In this document: positions 1 through 9,836 of the stretch, in pieces
How the letters are laid out: each line of letters opens with the position of its first letter
Position numbering within the stretch: the first letter of the stretch is position 1
Assembly: GCA_009823505.1 (NCBI GenBank)
Contig: VZQC01005897.1
Coordinates: 761,161 to 825,160 of the forward strand
Length of the DNA stretch: 64,000 nt
DNA from: Rhizomys pruinosus
Taxonomy: Eukaryota > Chordata > Mammalia > Rodentia > Spalacidae
Direction of reading: 5' to 3'
Notes under the pieces: generated by a model
Told to the model about the DNA's origin: nothing
The model's input: only the letters and a program-made list of their open reading frames with translations
The model's database searches: none
Made by a program: the position numbers and the translations under genes

Positions 1-346
1 ATGGCCACTATGGAAAGAAGTGTGGAGAACTCTTGGAAGACTTAGAATGAACTTGCCACCCGACCCAGCCATACCACTCCTAGGCATGTACCCTTAAGAC
101 TCACCCCACTGCAGAGATACATGCACAGCCATGTATATTTCAGATCGCTTCACAATAGCAAGGAGCTGGAACCAACCCAAATGCCCCTCAACTGATGAGT
201 GGATAGAGAAAATGTGGTACATCTACACAGTGGAGTTCTATGCAGCAATAAAGAAAGATGGCATCACGAGCTTTGCAGGAAAATGGCTGGAGCTAGAAGA
301 CATCATGCTGAGTGAAGTAAGACAGTCCCAGAAAAACAAACAATGA
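1..346 (+). pseudogene. LINE-1 ORF2 C-terminal remnant
   Basis: This is the last part of a LINE-1 ORF2 (endonuclease/reverse transcriptase), entering from the left edge. The clean frame from 131 to its stop at 344-346 gives 71 residues containing the typical C-terminal motifs MWYIYTVEFYAAIK and LSEVRQSQKN. Upstream bases keep ORF2 similarity (PPDPAIPLLG-like), but the frame there is interrupted by stops, so the copy is dead. It is followed by matching 3' UTR, so the element reads left to right. Confidence 0.9.
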
Positions 347-664
347 ATGGTATCCCTCATCTGTGGATGCTAGTGCCATTTACTAACTATTTCTTGTGCA
401 CCGCCCCTTGAGTTTTTGTCCAAGCAGCTGGGAGTGATGCATATTGGAAACAACATCAACAACAACAGAAAGGACTGCATCAAAGTACTGACTGAAACAG
501 TGAACTTCTGCTCAAAACAGTCAACTTCCACATGGAGAATATTGAGAAAGACTGAGAAAGAGATGAAAAGCATGTTTGGCAGAATAATGAGCTCTGGTGG
601 GGTGGGGGGATAGGGTGGGGGACACGGGTCTAGATTTGATAATCTTGTACAAAATATATATTTA
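347..664 (+). mobile_element. LINE-1 3' UTR
   Basis: This follows the ORF2 stop directly. It carries the module seen in other L1 copies here (20043-20323, 60070-60480): an AACAACA-rich stretch, then ACTGAAACAGTGAACTTCTG, GACTGAGAAAGAGATG, a G-rich run (593-623) and an AT-rich end near 664. No clean A-tail remains because a B4 fragment abuts it. Confidence 0.85.
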
Positions 665-667
665 AAA

Positions 668-861
668 ATGCTGGGTGTTGTTGTACACATCAGGAACCAG
701 TACTGGAGCAAGGCAGTGGGGAGGACTGCTTGTCTTGCTAGCTGTGGGCCTAGCTCTAGGTTTGGTGAGGTACCCTGTCTTAAAATAAGGCAGGGAGTGT
801 GTGATGCAGAAGGACATGGGATATCCTCCCCTTGGCTTTGACCATACATGTGTGCATGCAC

Positions 862-901
<40 letters not shown>
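668..901 (+). mobile_element. B4 SINE, 5'-truncated, with (CA)n tail
   Basis: Similarity to the middle and 3' parts of B4: GGTTTGGTGAGGTACCCTGTC resembles the B1-like middle, followed by a TTGACC-type segment and the terminal CA run typical of B4. The tRNA-like head is missing. The (CA)n tail occupies 866-901. Confidence 0.55.
866..901. repeat. (CA)n microsatellite
   Basis: Uninterrupted CA dinucleotides, about 18 units, at the end of the B4 fragment. On the minus strand it translates as a Val-Cys run, which explains two open frames that are not genes. Confidence 0.97.
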
Positions 902-905
<4 letters not shown>

Positions 906-1425
906 TGACACTTTTTTAAACGTGATTGGCAGTCATACTGTGTGAGTCCTGCATAGCCCAGAAATGGCCCTGCCTTAGAATTCTTGCCCTGCTTGGTCAT
1001 TGGCTGACAGAAGCATGGGAAATATGTGGTGATGAATTTCAGAATGTGCACAGTTGGGACCTTTGATCAGACAACACTTCATAGTTAAAGATCTGTGGAG
1101 AAAAATATGGTCCTCATGCCTGATTTTAGCAACCAGGGGAAGAAAATCAGATTGTTCTCAAAGCTGTAATCCCACTAAGATTACTCTGCCTGTGGAGTAT
1201 TTTCACTCACCTTGAGATCTGATGAAGAAACTCACTGCTTTTAGTATGTTCTACACACAACTGAGAAAGAGTCAGAGTAAAACAACTTGCTAATGAACAA
1301 GCTCAAGTGATGTTCAGGCTCAGAACCATTCTTTGTGCCTGGCAAGGTGAAAGGTGGTATTCCATACTGTTCTTATATCAAGGCAAGTGTAAGTACCAGC
1401 TCTTAGTACATGCTGAATATCAGAA

Positions 1426-1426
<1 letters not shown>
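902..1426. other. Unique DNA, no gene seen
   Basis: No recognised repeat or convincing exon on either strand. Confidence 0.5.

Positions 1427-1482
<56 letters not shown>
1427..1482. repeat. (GA)n microsatellite
   Basis: Perfect GA tract, about 28 units, one of the longest uninterrupted dinucleotide runs in the window. It sits in unique sequence and not in a SINE tail, unlike most CA/TG runs here. Likely length-polymorphic and prone to polymerase slippage. Confidence 0.97.
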
Positions 1483-1488
<6 letters not shown>

Positions 1489-2438
1489 GGAGTGAGAGCT
1501 GGTGCTGAGACACTAAGAAGAGAAGCAAAGAGAGATTTTAGATCCCTAGGGCTCAAGTATATGTCAGTGTTCAGTCAATAGCTAGCTGCCACATGTGGAG
1601 CTAAATTTAAACATATGTTTTTGGTTTCAAAATCCTTGTTCTGACTGCCAAAGGAAGAGGGGATCTTAAATTTTTCTTTTAAGCATCCTGAATTTATAAT
1701 AGGGTGGTCTTATGAAGCAAAACATAATAAAATGCATTTATCAGGAACACATTTATGTTTGTTCCAGAAGAAGACGGACATAGTAATTTATCTAAAAGTT
1801 TTATGGTGGATTATTCTAGGCATTTATCTCCCAAAGCCTTTGCATATTTCACATAAACATTTGTAATGTAATTTTTACAATGAATTTCTTAAATAAATCA
1901 CATTTACTATCCCCAAGAGCTTTCTTCATCCAGGTATTTGAGGATGAGGTGATGTTTCTTTGATGTAAAGCGAGAATCTGAAATGGCTTATAGGTGAGCT
2001 TAATTAAATTTCTTGATTTTTACCACACTAGAAAGAGAACGTGGTACACAAAAGTCCTCTAAATTAGACATGCTAGCTATGGATTCCTCTATAGAGTAAC
2101 TTCCAGGAGCAGAATCTTGGGCTCTTGTGCTGTGTTCCCATGTTATCCTTTAAGTCGATGAAAATATTTTAAATGTACGTACATGAACCCTTGCTGCTTC
2201 ATATTCACAGAAAGGTTGTTGAGCCCATTGTTTGCAAATTAAAATATCCTTTCCTCAAGGAAATGTTTCAGCTATTTCAGTTCTCAGGCATATTTTATTT
2301 CCCCAATATGCCTTCATAGGCAAATTTCTAACTCAATTTTAAGCATGATTTCCTCTTTGTATTGACCAATGAAGAGCTGGAAGGAAAACTCACAACTGGT
2401 CTTTAACCATTGTATAAAACTCATGTTGTAGTAGCACA
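1483..2438. other. Unique AT-rich DNA
   Basis: No recognised repeat. If the candidate exon at 2592-2984 is real, its 3' UTR would run into the right end of this stretch, ending shortly below the AATAAA signal at 2439-2444. Confidence 0.4.
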
Positions 2439-2444
2439 TTTATT
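2439..2444 (-). promoter_or_regulatory. Poly(A) signal AATAAA (candidate)
   Basis: A canonical AATAAA hexamer on the minus strand, 148 bp downstream of the stop codon of the candidate terminal exon at 2592-2984. A lone AATAAA is common in AT-rich DNA; its placement relative to the exon is what makes it notable. Confidence 0.3.
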
Positions 2445-2591
2445 TCTTGACTTGCTTCCAGAAGGGGCATTTAATTTAACTGTTTTGGTCTCTTTGTTTT
2501 TGGCTTTGGTGTTAGATCTATAGAAGCTTAAACCCCAGACAAAAGACAGGCACATGAGATGAGGCTTAGTCACTCCCAGAACATATTTACT

Positions 2592-2984
2592 TCAGGAATT
2601 GACAGGACTGTCTGCCTGTTGGCTCATGGTGGGGCAGCCAGCAAGATGCCAACTGAGGTACACCTCTTGATAGCCCCTGAGCAGGACCTCAGGTAAAGGG
2701 GAAGAGGTCATAAAATTGACAGCCTCTGGAGGAAGTGGACGTCTGTGTATCCCTTGGAATTCTGGGAAATGCAGACCTAACATTCCAGCCTTTTGATTAT
2801 GATAAGGGAAAGGAGCATTGTTCTCTTCTGTATCTGCTTCAGAGCTGAGCGGGGATGAAGTTTTGGGGGAATGGGTGTCAGGCTGGAGGGTTAGAGTCTG
2901 GTGTCCATCTTGGCTGCTCTGAGTGCTTGGTGTTTTTGGTCCAGATCGATAGTGGCCAGTAGTTAGTGAACAGTTTTTCTGCAA
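2592..2984 (-). CDS. Candidate terminal coding exon of an unrecognised gene
   Basis: An open frame of 130 codons plus stop on the minus strand in non-repetitive DNA. The exon boundary is placed at 2984 because the bases just upstream read CTTAACCAGCTTGTCTTTTCAG-like: a branch-point-like CTTAAC, a pyrimidine run and AG (at 2985-2986). The frame closes with a TAA about 20 bases upstream of that AG, as expected for intron. The translation is rich in Ser, Thr, Pro and Gln in its first half (for example STQSSQDGHQTLTLQPDTHS) and looks like a disordered tail, ending QQADSPVNS. An AATAAA follows 148 bp after the stop. I do not recognise the protein and found no upstream exon. An open frame of this size is expected several times by chance in 64 kb, so the support is the combination of signals. 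No ATG start is implied. Confidence 0.3.
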   Translation of the reverse strand: MQKNCSLTTGHYRSGPKTPSTQSSQDGHQTLTLQPDTHSPKTSSPLSSEADTEENNAPFPYHNQKAGMLGLHFPEFQGIHRRPLPPEAVNFMTSSPLPEVLLRGYQEVYLSWHLAGCPTMSQQADSPVNS

Positions 2985-3329
2985 CTGAAAAGACAAGCTG
3001 GTTAAGTCTTACACGAGTGTACTAGTGCATGGATTTTACAGTACCAAGAGGGGGCCTAGTGGGTGCATTAGCAATTGGAGGGTCCCTGTTTAGTCTCCAG
3101 AGCAAGAGAGGATGTGTACTCTATTCTGAGGAATTAGAAAAAAGTTTTAGTACATAGGGCTCCAGAATGAGAGCCATCATAACCATGAGACTATAAAAGG
3201 TAATTTTTCCCCCCTAACATTGCACAGTAAATCTGGCACCTGTCTCTGAGGTATTTTCTAGCATGGCAGTGTAGATCTCCCACCTATCTTTCTGGTAATA
3301 AGGTATGAGTTATTTTTTTCTTTTGATTA
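2985..3329. other. Unique DNA (intron-like if the candidate exon is real)
   Basis: No recognised repeat. Begins with the acceptor-like tract described for the 2592-2984 frame; nothing else is supported. Confidence 0.4.
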
Positions 3330-3525
3330 ACATTTGGGAGAGAGGTTTTCATGTTGCTCAGGCTAGTCACGAACCATTTGAGAGACAGGTTTTCATGTGG
3401 CTCAGGGTAGCCTTGAATCCCCTATGCAAGCTAAGATGATCCTATATTCCTGATCTTCCTGCTTCTGCCTCCCAAGGTATGAGGTTTCAGGCATCTGTCA
3501 CCACACCTGAACTTGATATGACTGG
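3330..3525 (-). mobile_element. Old B1 SINE with internal duplication
   Basis: Antisense B1: CTGCTTCTGCCTCCCAAGG followed by a TGGGATTA-equivalent and a CACCACACCTG end. The segment GAGAGAGGTTTTCATGTTGC is repeated about 45 bp further on as GAGAGACAGGTTTTCATGTG, so this diverged copy has a short internal duplication. Confidence 0.6.
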
Positions 3526-3529
3526 GTTT

Positions 3530-4095
3530 GTTTCTTAAAACTTTATGGAACTTTTGTGCATTTCATATACAATTTCTTTTTTAATTTTTAAAATTTTTGT
3601 ATCTGTATAAATGTACTGTCTGCATGTAGGTTTGTGCACCTGTGTCGTGCAATGCCATGGAGGTCAGAAGAGGGAGTTGGTTTCCCCTGGAACTGGAGTT
3701 AAAGATGGCTCTCAGCCGCCATGTGGGTGCTGGGGTCTTGCAAGTCCTCTGCAAGAGCAGTTGGCGCTCTTAACCACTAGGCCATCTCTCCAGCCCCCAT
3801 ATACTATTTCTTAAGCTCATGCCCGTTTCCCCATCCATGCCGCCCCCCCCCCAGAATTCATGCATTCTGCCACACATGTTAAGTCCTATCTTGCATCTTT
3901 TTCTGAGTCTTTTTTAACTTTTTGATGTAGAAGTTTACTGTTTCAGTGAGTTCTTTGAGCAAGTCTTTGTTGTTGCTATTTTTGTTAATTTTATATTAAT
4001 CCAAAATGTGCATATATTCACTCCATTCCACTCACATACCAAAAAGTCTGAAAGTAAACTATAGGTTAATTCCAGAACACATTCAGGGATTCACA
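3530..4095 (-). mobile_element. LINE-1 3' UTR, antisense, split by a SINE
   Basis: Reverse complement of the L1 3' UTR module seen elsewhere: TTTTCTGAGTCTTTTTTAAC, then TTTTATATTAATCCAAAATG and AAAGTCTGAAAGTAAACTAT. The B2/B3-type SINE at 3579-3798 interrupts it near its 3' end. No ORF2 sequence is attached, so this is a severely 5'-truncated copy. Confidence 0.8.
3579..3798 (-). mobile_element. B2/B3-type SINE (S-type)
   Basis: Minus-strand copy inserted in the L1 3' UTR. TSD is ATATACAATTTCTT at 3565-3578 against ATATACTATTTCTT at 3799-3812, one mismatch. Single CCCCTGGAACTGGAGTT block, so no 17-bp duplication. Confidence 0.93.
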
Positions 4096-5542
4096 TTTTA
4101 ACAGTAAAGTTGCATGCAGGTTATAAAGAAATACAACTTTACATTCCTAAATTACATAGCAGAAGTTTTTTATAGTGCATTAAAGGAAATACTTCCATCT
4201 ATGTCTAAAAATTTTAAATAAGCACTCACTTTCCCAGAAACCATGCAGAGGACTGAGCTAAACCATATACAAACTGTATTCACAGAGATCATGCAACAAA
4301 TATATTCAGGGTAGGAGATAATTACACAAAGACAAATAAATGTCCAGGCTACTGAATAAACAATGTAACAGACTGGATGTAGCAGAAAATAGAATATCAA
4401 GACTGGAGGATATGACTTTTTTTTTTAATTTGTAACAATTACATTTGAGAAAATATATGGTATAATTTTGAAAAATGTAAATGTTGTGAAGTTATACAAT
4501 TAACATAGAACAAAGCTCAATTCATTCCAGAGCCCCCACGAATCCTTCCTGTCCTTTTCTTATCACCATACCTACAAATGACTGGGTCATTCATTTTCAA
4601 TATAGGGTAGATGACCAAAGACAGATACTCATGTCAGAGAGCATATTACTGGTGTTTTGAAATGAGACTGTGAATTGGTCTTGAAGACAGATATACTGAT
4701 GTACTCTGTAAGCACTTGCTTTTCTTCATGTGTTCATATATGTGTATATGTATGTGCATATGTGTGTGTGTTTAACAGAAGTTTTAAGATCTACCAGGAG
4801 ATGAGGAACAGTGGCATCTACCTAGTTTCTCTTTTCAGCCTCTTTCTCCATCATTTATCAGTCCTCCAGACCTAAGTCACATTGACAGGTTCAACTCTCT
4901 CCAAAAGCACATCTCTCGCCCTTGCATGGCTGACGACTCAGGTACTTGAACCCTCTCTTTTGTGTAACACACTTTTCTTTTTGACCCCTAACCCTTTGCT
5001 CATTGTCCTTCCCAGCCTGGCTTTTCTTCTTCACTTTTCTTCTGTTCTTCCTAACCTTTGACACCAAGCACACTGGCATCCAATGCTCTTGTTGCTTAGC
5101 TTTTTATTTTTTTCTGAGAGGCCATTGCAAACTAACAAAGATAAAAATAACAATATGAAGGATGTATTGTGCAAATCTTTTTAAAACGCCTGCAAAAACA
5201 GCAGAAAGAAATCAATTAGAATTGCCATGGTAACTACCAACAATTGTATATGCAAGAAAGAAATAAAATAGGAAAAGTAACAAAATAGAAAATGCATAAA
5301 CCAATTCAAATACCATGAAGTATTTATGTAGTAACTCCTATAGGGTGAAGCCTCACAAAAACAGATAATGAATAAAATATGCTTTAACTAACTCTGCACT
5401 GCATGGGCTAAGTATAAATAAATAAGCAGCTATTGATGAACTTCTAATGATGTCACTTTTCTGCTGTAAGAATTCTTGGGAAATAAGTTAGAATATATAA
5501 AATACAATTAAAAATTGTGTTTTCTCAGGAGAAAATTTCTTT
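4096..5542. other. Unique AT-rich DNA
   Basis: No gene or clear repeat. A short GTATATG/GTGTGTG-rich patch lies at about 4738-4772. 5527-5542 is the left TSD of the next SINE. Confidence 0.45.
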
Positions 5543-5787
5543 TTTTTTATTAATTTTATTCATTTTCTATATGTGTATGAATGTACTGTCTGCATGCAAG
5601 TTTGTGCACCCGTGTCGTGCAATGCCGCGGAGGTCAGAAGAGGGTCTCGGATTCCCCTGGAACTGGAGTTCTCCTGGAATTGGAGTTTCAGACGGTTCTC
5701 GGCCACCATGTGGGTGCTGGGGATCGATCCCGGGTCCTCTGCAAGAGCGGTCGGTGCTCTTAACCGCTAGGCTATCTCTCCAGCCCC
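5543..5787 (-). mobile_element. B2/B3-type SINE (D-type), perfect TSD
   Basis: Minus-strand copy with a 16-bp perfect TSD, AGGAGAAAATTTCTTT, at 5527-5542 and 5788-5803. It has the 17-bp tandem duplication and a GC-rich head with a near-intact pol III B box (GGGATCGATCC region, read antisense). Several frames through it are open and explain the roughly 60-114 residue frames here; none is a gene. Confidence 0.97.
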
Positions 5788-5803
5788 AGGAGAAAATTTC
5801 TTT

Positions 5804-7928
5804 ACTTCCAAGAGTATGTGAAATTCCATAGCATGAGAAAATGAAGTGGAGCAGTATATCTAACAAAAGGAGCTGCTGGAGATTAGAAAGGAATATAGGA
5901 TTCTTGGGCATGTGGGATCTGGTCCTTTACTTCCTGAGTTAGTGCATTAGTGGTTCACAATAATGGCAGCATGTAAAATTCTCCTGGTTCATCCAAATCT
6001 GGTTCCTAACATTAAAATGTCTGGAACCTGTCCCAAAGTAGTAGATTAGGATATCTGAGAGTGTCCGATGTGCATTTCTATCTGCTAAGCCTTTCACATG
6101 GGGACACAGCAGCTGGTATGAAGAATTAGCCCTGAATCTATCCCTTTGCTTGTTTGTAATGTTCACCAAACAACCATATCAACAGGAATGTCAGGACCTG
6201 TTGGAGTCCCTCTGTGTAGAAATGTGAATGATGCTCCCTCTTTGTAGACATCCCTGGAATCAGTGGATACATTAGCTTATATGGTAAAGAAGAATTAGAG
6301 TTGCAAATAAATTAATGTTTCTAATCAGCTGACCTATCTAAGCCCAATATAGTCACAGGGGTCCTTCGAAGTGGCAGAGAGGTGGCAGTGTGAGAAAGAC
6401 TCAGTATGATGCTGCTGGAGGAAGGGGTCACTAGCCAAGATGTAGGCAGCCTCTAGGTGCTGGACAAGGCAAAGAAATGCATTCTCCCCGAGAGCTTCCA
6501 GAAAGAATAATGCAGGCTGACAACACTTGGATTTTATCCCAGTGGAACCTGCTCAGACTTTAGATGGATAAAACTAAAAGACAATCCATTTGCATGTTTT
6601 TAGCCACCAAGGCAACACAGATGTGGTAACTGATGATAGCAAGAAGAGATTAATACATCTTGTTTCTATACATTATCCAAAAACAATTCTGGGCCTTACG
6701 TATGCCACAATTTTGAGCTCAACTTAAACATCTAAAAGGTTGCTTCCTCCCTGCCATGCTGCAGTGAGTGTGCCAGAGAACAATCTAGTTCACCCTGCAG
6801 GGTTTACTTACTATCAGGGGCTTCTGTAGCCTTCTAAGAGACACAATCAGCTCCTTGCACTTTGACCTCGGCTAAAACTTCTCTGCAGTTTTTCATCCTT
6901 GGTTCATCTATACTCAGCTTTTACCATGTACTATTTCCTAATAGCAATCTCTACTCAGGATTTGGATAATCCTCACCTTTCAACCTGAATAATTAAATTG
7001 TCTGATACTTCTTCTCTAGGGGATAGAATCCTATCTGTTATAAGACTAGTTTTCTCTGTAATCTGTCCTTTGCAGTTGCTGGGTATACAGAGCTTTACCT
7101 TTCCATTTCCACAGAACACTTGCCCCACAGTGACCGAAGAAGAGCCAAGTTCAGTGAAGTCATGTTTGCCTCTTCTCCCCTCTTCCTAAGCATGGGCTCC
7201 AAGACTATTTCTTTGGAATATTCTTCCTCACAGAGGAGTAAAAGGCATACATTGATTCCTCTTTGGCGCAGTACCTGGTTACATGATGCCCACTATCACC
7301 TGAGAACAGCAGGAGCTTCTAATCTGTGTGAGGAAAACAAAGCTGATTTCTGTACTTCATAAGATCTTTTGGATACTAAAGCAATGTCTGTGTACCTGGC
7401 ATCCTTTATGAGATGGAGAGTTAGTACTAATATGAAGACTATCTCAACACCATTAAAGACATTGTTCGGAGAACAACTCTAGTCTTCTCACTTTGACATC
7501 ATCATGGGCATGATGGAACTTTCACTGGACTGGAGGCACCCTCATCAGCGCTGCACCCAGAGCCCTTGGGGGAACACTAGATGTTAAGTGTTCATGGCAA
7601 TGTGAAACTAAACCTCAACTATCCCTCTCAAGTCATTTTGCCTTTTTTTTTCTGGAGAAAGGTGTCAGTTCTGTCTTGGTACCCACATGACTATGCCTTC
7701 AGGTGCAATGCTGCTGAACTGTATTGCCTGTTCCTCAGAATGAAACGTACCCAGTCAGGATCTGCTAATGTGTGAAAACACCTAGGTCAACATGTCAATA
7801 TCCAACCAACATGAGCAGCACATACTGGGAGTGTTCTTGGGGGAGATATGGGGAAGAGAGAGAGAGCAAATAAGGGGGATCGTTTGTATACAAATGGCAA
7901 AAACATGAATTATAAATTTGTTATTGCT
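5804..7928. other. Unique DNA, no gene supported
   Basis: About 2.1 kb without a confidently recognised repeat. Open frames reach only about 80 residues and lack splice or family support. The GA-rich patch at about 7850-7870 and the AATAAGGGGGATCG-type text near it might be the end of an old L1 3' UTR, but I could not confirm this. 7921-7928 is the left TSD of the next SINE. Confidence 0.4.
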
Positions 7929-8165
7929 TTTATTTTTAAAATAGTTTATTTATTATTTTATTTTATGTATATGAGTGTAATGCCTGCAGGTAGGTAGGTG
8001 CACCTGTGTCATGCAAAGCCCACACAGGTCAGAAGAGGGTGTAAGATCCCCTGGAACTGGAGTTACAGATGGTTGTTATTTGCCATGTGGGTGCTGGAAA
8101 CTGAACCCAGGTCCTCTGCAAGAGCAGCCAGTACTCTTAACCACTGAACCATCTCTCCAGCCCCA
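7929..8165 (-). mobile_element. B2/B3-type SINE (S-type)
   Basis: Minus-strand copy running from a T-rich tail (7929-7970) to CATCTCTCCAGCCCC. Flanked by TTATTGCT at 7921-7928 and 8166-8173. More diverged from the other S-type copies than the 3579 copy. Confidence 0.9.
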
Positions 8166-8173
8166 TTATTGCT

Positions 8174-8479
8174 GTTAAATGTTCAGAGTTGGGAATTTTG
8201 TTATAGATGGAAACCATGCCAGCTTATACTATAGTGTATAAACTTCATCTTAATGAAGCTATTATATTAAAAAGGCATTGGGTACTTCTTTGACTTTAGA
8301 TCTAGTGTCTCTAGAAGGTTGACAAGTGTCCTGGAATCTCAGTGATTTCAATAGCTTACTGTACAGAGAGAAGTGCAAACTTCTGCTCTTTATTTCTGAC
8401 ACTTTAATTAAATCTACTCTTTCCTAAAGTAGGCAAAGCAGATTTAACATCACATAAGAATCAGCTTTAAAGTTAATTA
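8174..8479. other. Unique DNA
   Basis: No gene or recognised repeat. Confidence 0.4.
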
Positions 8480-8640
8480 AAGTGGCTGTCAAGATGACTC
8501 CGTGGGTAAAGGGGTTCCCTGAACAAGCCTGGTGACTTAAGTTCAATCCCTGGAACCCATGTAAATGTAGAAGGAGAAAACTGACTTCACGAAGTTGCCC
8601 TCTGACCTCTGGGCATATGCCATCATGGCACATGTGCCCC
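8480..8640 (+). mobile_element. RSINE1-type SINE, diverged
   Basis: tRNA-like head of the AAGCCTGGTGACTTAAGTTC type, then AGAAGGAGAAAACTGACTTC, TTGCCCTCTGACCTCTGGGC and an ATGGCACATG end. This order matches the rodent RSINE1 layout as I remember it and is distinct from the B2/B3-type copies. Confidence 0.65.
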
Positions 8641-8649
8641 CCTGAATCA

Positions 8650-8697
8650 AGTTACACATCATCATTGCTATCATCATCACATCATCATCATCATGGA
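8650..8697. repeat. (ATC)n simple repeat
   Basis: Imperfect ATC/CAT trinucleotides following the SINE at 8480-8640, probably grown from its tail. Confidence 0.85.
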
Positions 8698-9220
8698 AAG
8701 TAATTAAAATCTCTAATGGGCTCTACTTATAACTAATGTTATAAAAGTATTTAATTTTATTTTTCTTAATATTAATGGAGTTAATAAAAGTGAGTGTTGT
8801 GATACAAAGATAAGTTAGATCCTTAGTTTCTTTGTTACAGCACAGAAAGAAATGTGAAAGAATTACCTACGTTGGCTATAAACTCGAGTACTCTAAATGA
8901 ATAAATGGTGTGCTGGGGAGAATACACACACATATCCATGCTGGAAAGTTCAACATATGTTCCAAATAATGCTTGGTAAATAAGTCTCTAACAACAAAAA
9001 AGCAATTCAAAGAGAATCATACAAACAAGCTTTACTGCAGTTAACAAATTAAAAACACAAGGTCTACTTTTTTCCTTTTCGTAGTTTTAACATGCTTTGG
9101 AATCAAGGAGATCCTTGACATGATTTTGGTGTCTTCCAGCCCTGTCAGCCAGCCAGATCTACCACACACTAGCTTTTGGGGACTTTTTTGGCCAACTTAA
9201 TTTACCTTTTAGTTTCACGC
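8698..9220. other. Unique AT-rich DNA
   Basis: No gene or clear repeat. Confidence 0.4.
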
Positions 9221-9221
9221 A

Positions 9222-9562
9222 TGTGTGAGTGTGCGTGCGTGTGTGTGTGTGTGTGTGTGTGTGTACGGTGAAGGTCAGAGGTCAGAAGTCAAAGTCTAGA
9301 GTCTTGCCCCATTGTTCTCCCTCTTATTTTTTGAGGCAGGGTCGCACTGAACCTGGAGGTCCTTGACTGTCTAGATTGCTGACCAGTGAGTTCCAGGAAG
9401 CCCCCAATCCCTTCCTCATTCTCCTTCCCTCCAGTCCCTTTGTCCCAGCTGTGGAGTCATGGTTTTAATGTGGGTGCTTGAGATCAGAACTCAGAATCTC
9501 ATGTTCATGTGGCAGGCATTCTGTCAATGGCATCATCTTCACAGCACTGCTCTGGATGTCTT
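9222..9562 (-). mobile_element. B4 SINE, antisense, with (TG)n
   Basis: Order on the + strand: (TG)n at 9222-9264, GAGGTCAGAAGTCAAAGTC, TTATTTTTTGAGGCAGGGTC, CTGAACCTGGAGGTCCTTGA, GACCAGTGAGTTCCAGG, then TGTGGGTGCTTGAGATC and CATGTTCATGTGGCAGGCAT. That is a near full-length B4 read backwards, with the tRNA-like head at the right end. Confidence 0.8.
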
Positions 9563-9580
9563 TATACAAATAGTCTCTGA

Positions 9581-9823
9581 GGGCTGGAGAGATGGCCTAT
9601 CGGTTAAGAGCGCCGATCGCTCTTACAGAGGACCCGGGTTCGATCCCCAGCACCCACATGGTGGCTGAGAACCGTCTGAAACTCCAATTCCAGGAGAACT
9701 CCAGTTCCAGGGGAATCTGAGACCCTCTTCTGACCTCCGCGGCGTTGCACGACACGGGTGCACAAACTTGCATGCAGACAGTACATTCATACACATACAG
9801 AAATAAATAAAATTAATAAAAAA
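9581..9823 (+). mobile_element. B2/B3-type SINE (D-type), young-looking
   Basis: Full-length sense copy with TSD AAATAGTCTCTGA at 9568-9580 and about 9824-9836. The two 17-bp duplication units lie at 9680-9696 and 9697-9713 and differ at two positions. The B box GGTTCGATCC (about 9637-9646) matches the pol III consensus, and an A-box-like TGGCCTATCGG is near the start. It ends in an A-rich tail. Confidence 0.97.
9637..9646 (+). promoter_or_regulatory. Pol III B box inside a SINE
   Basis: GGTTCGATCC, a match to the internal pol III promoter consensus GGTTCGANNCC, in the tRNA-like head of the D-type SINE. Reported once as an example; other D-type copies with an intact head have the same motif. 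Transcription is inferred, not shown. Confidence 0.7.
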
Positions 9824-9836
9824 AAATAGTCTCTGA

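Noticed and set aside
370..1051. Minus-strand frames of 175 and 129 residues
   Set aside because: They run across an L1 3' UTR, a B4 fragment and a (CA)n run that translates as Val-Cys; no protein features.
9581..9660. tRNA gene (A box and B box present)
   Set aside because: The boxes belong to the tRNA-derived head of a B2/B3-type SINE; no cloverleaf and many copies.
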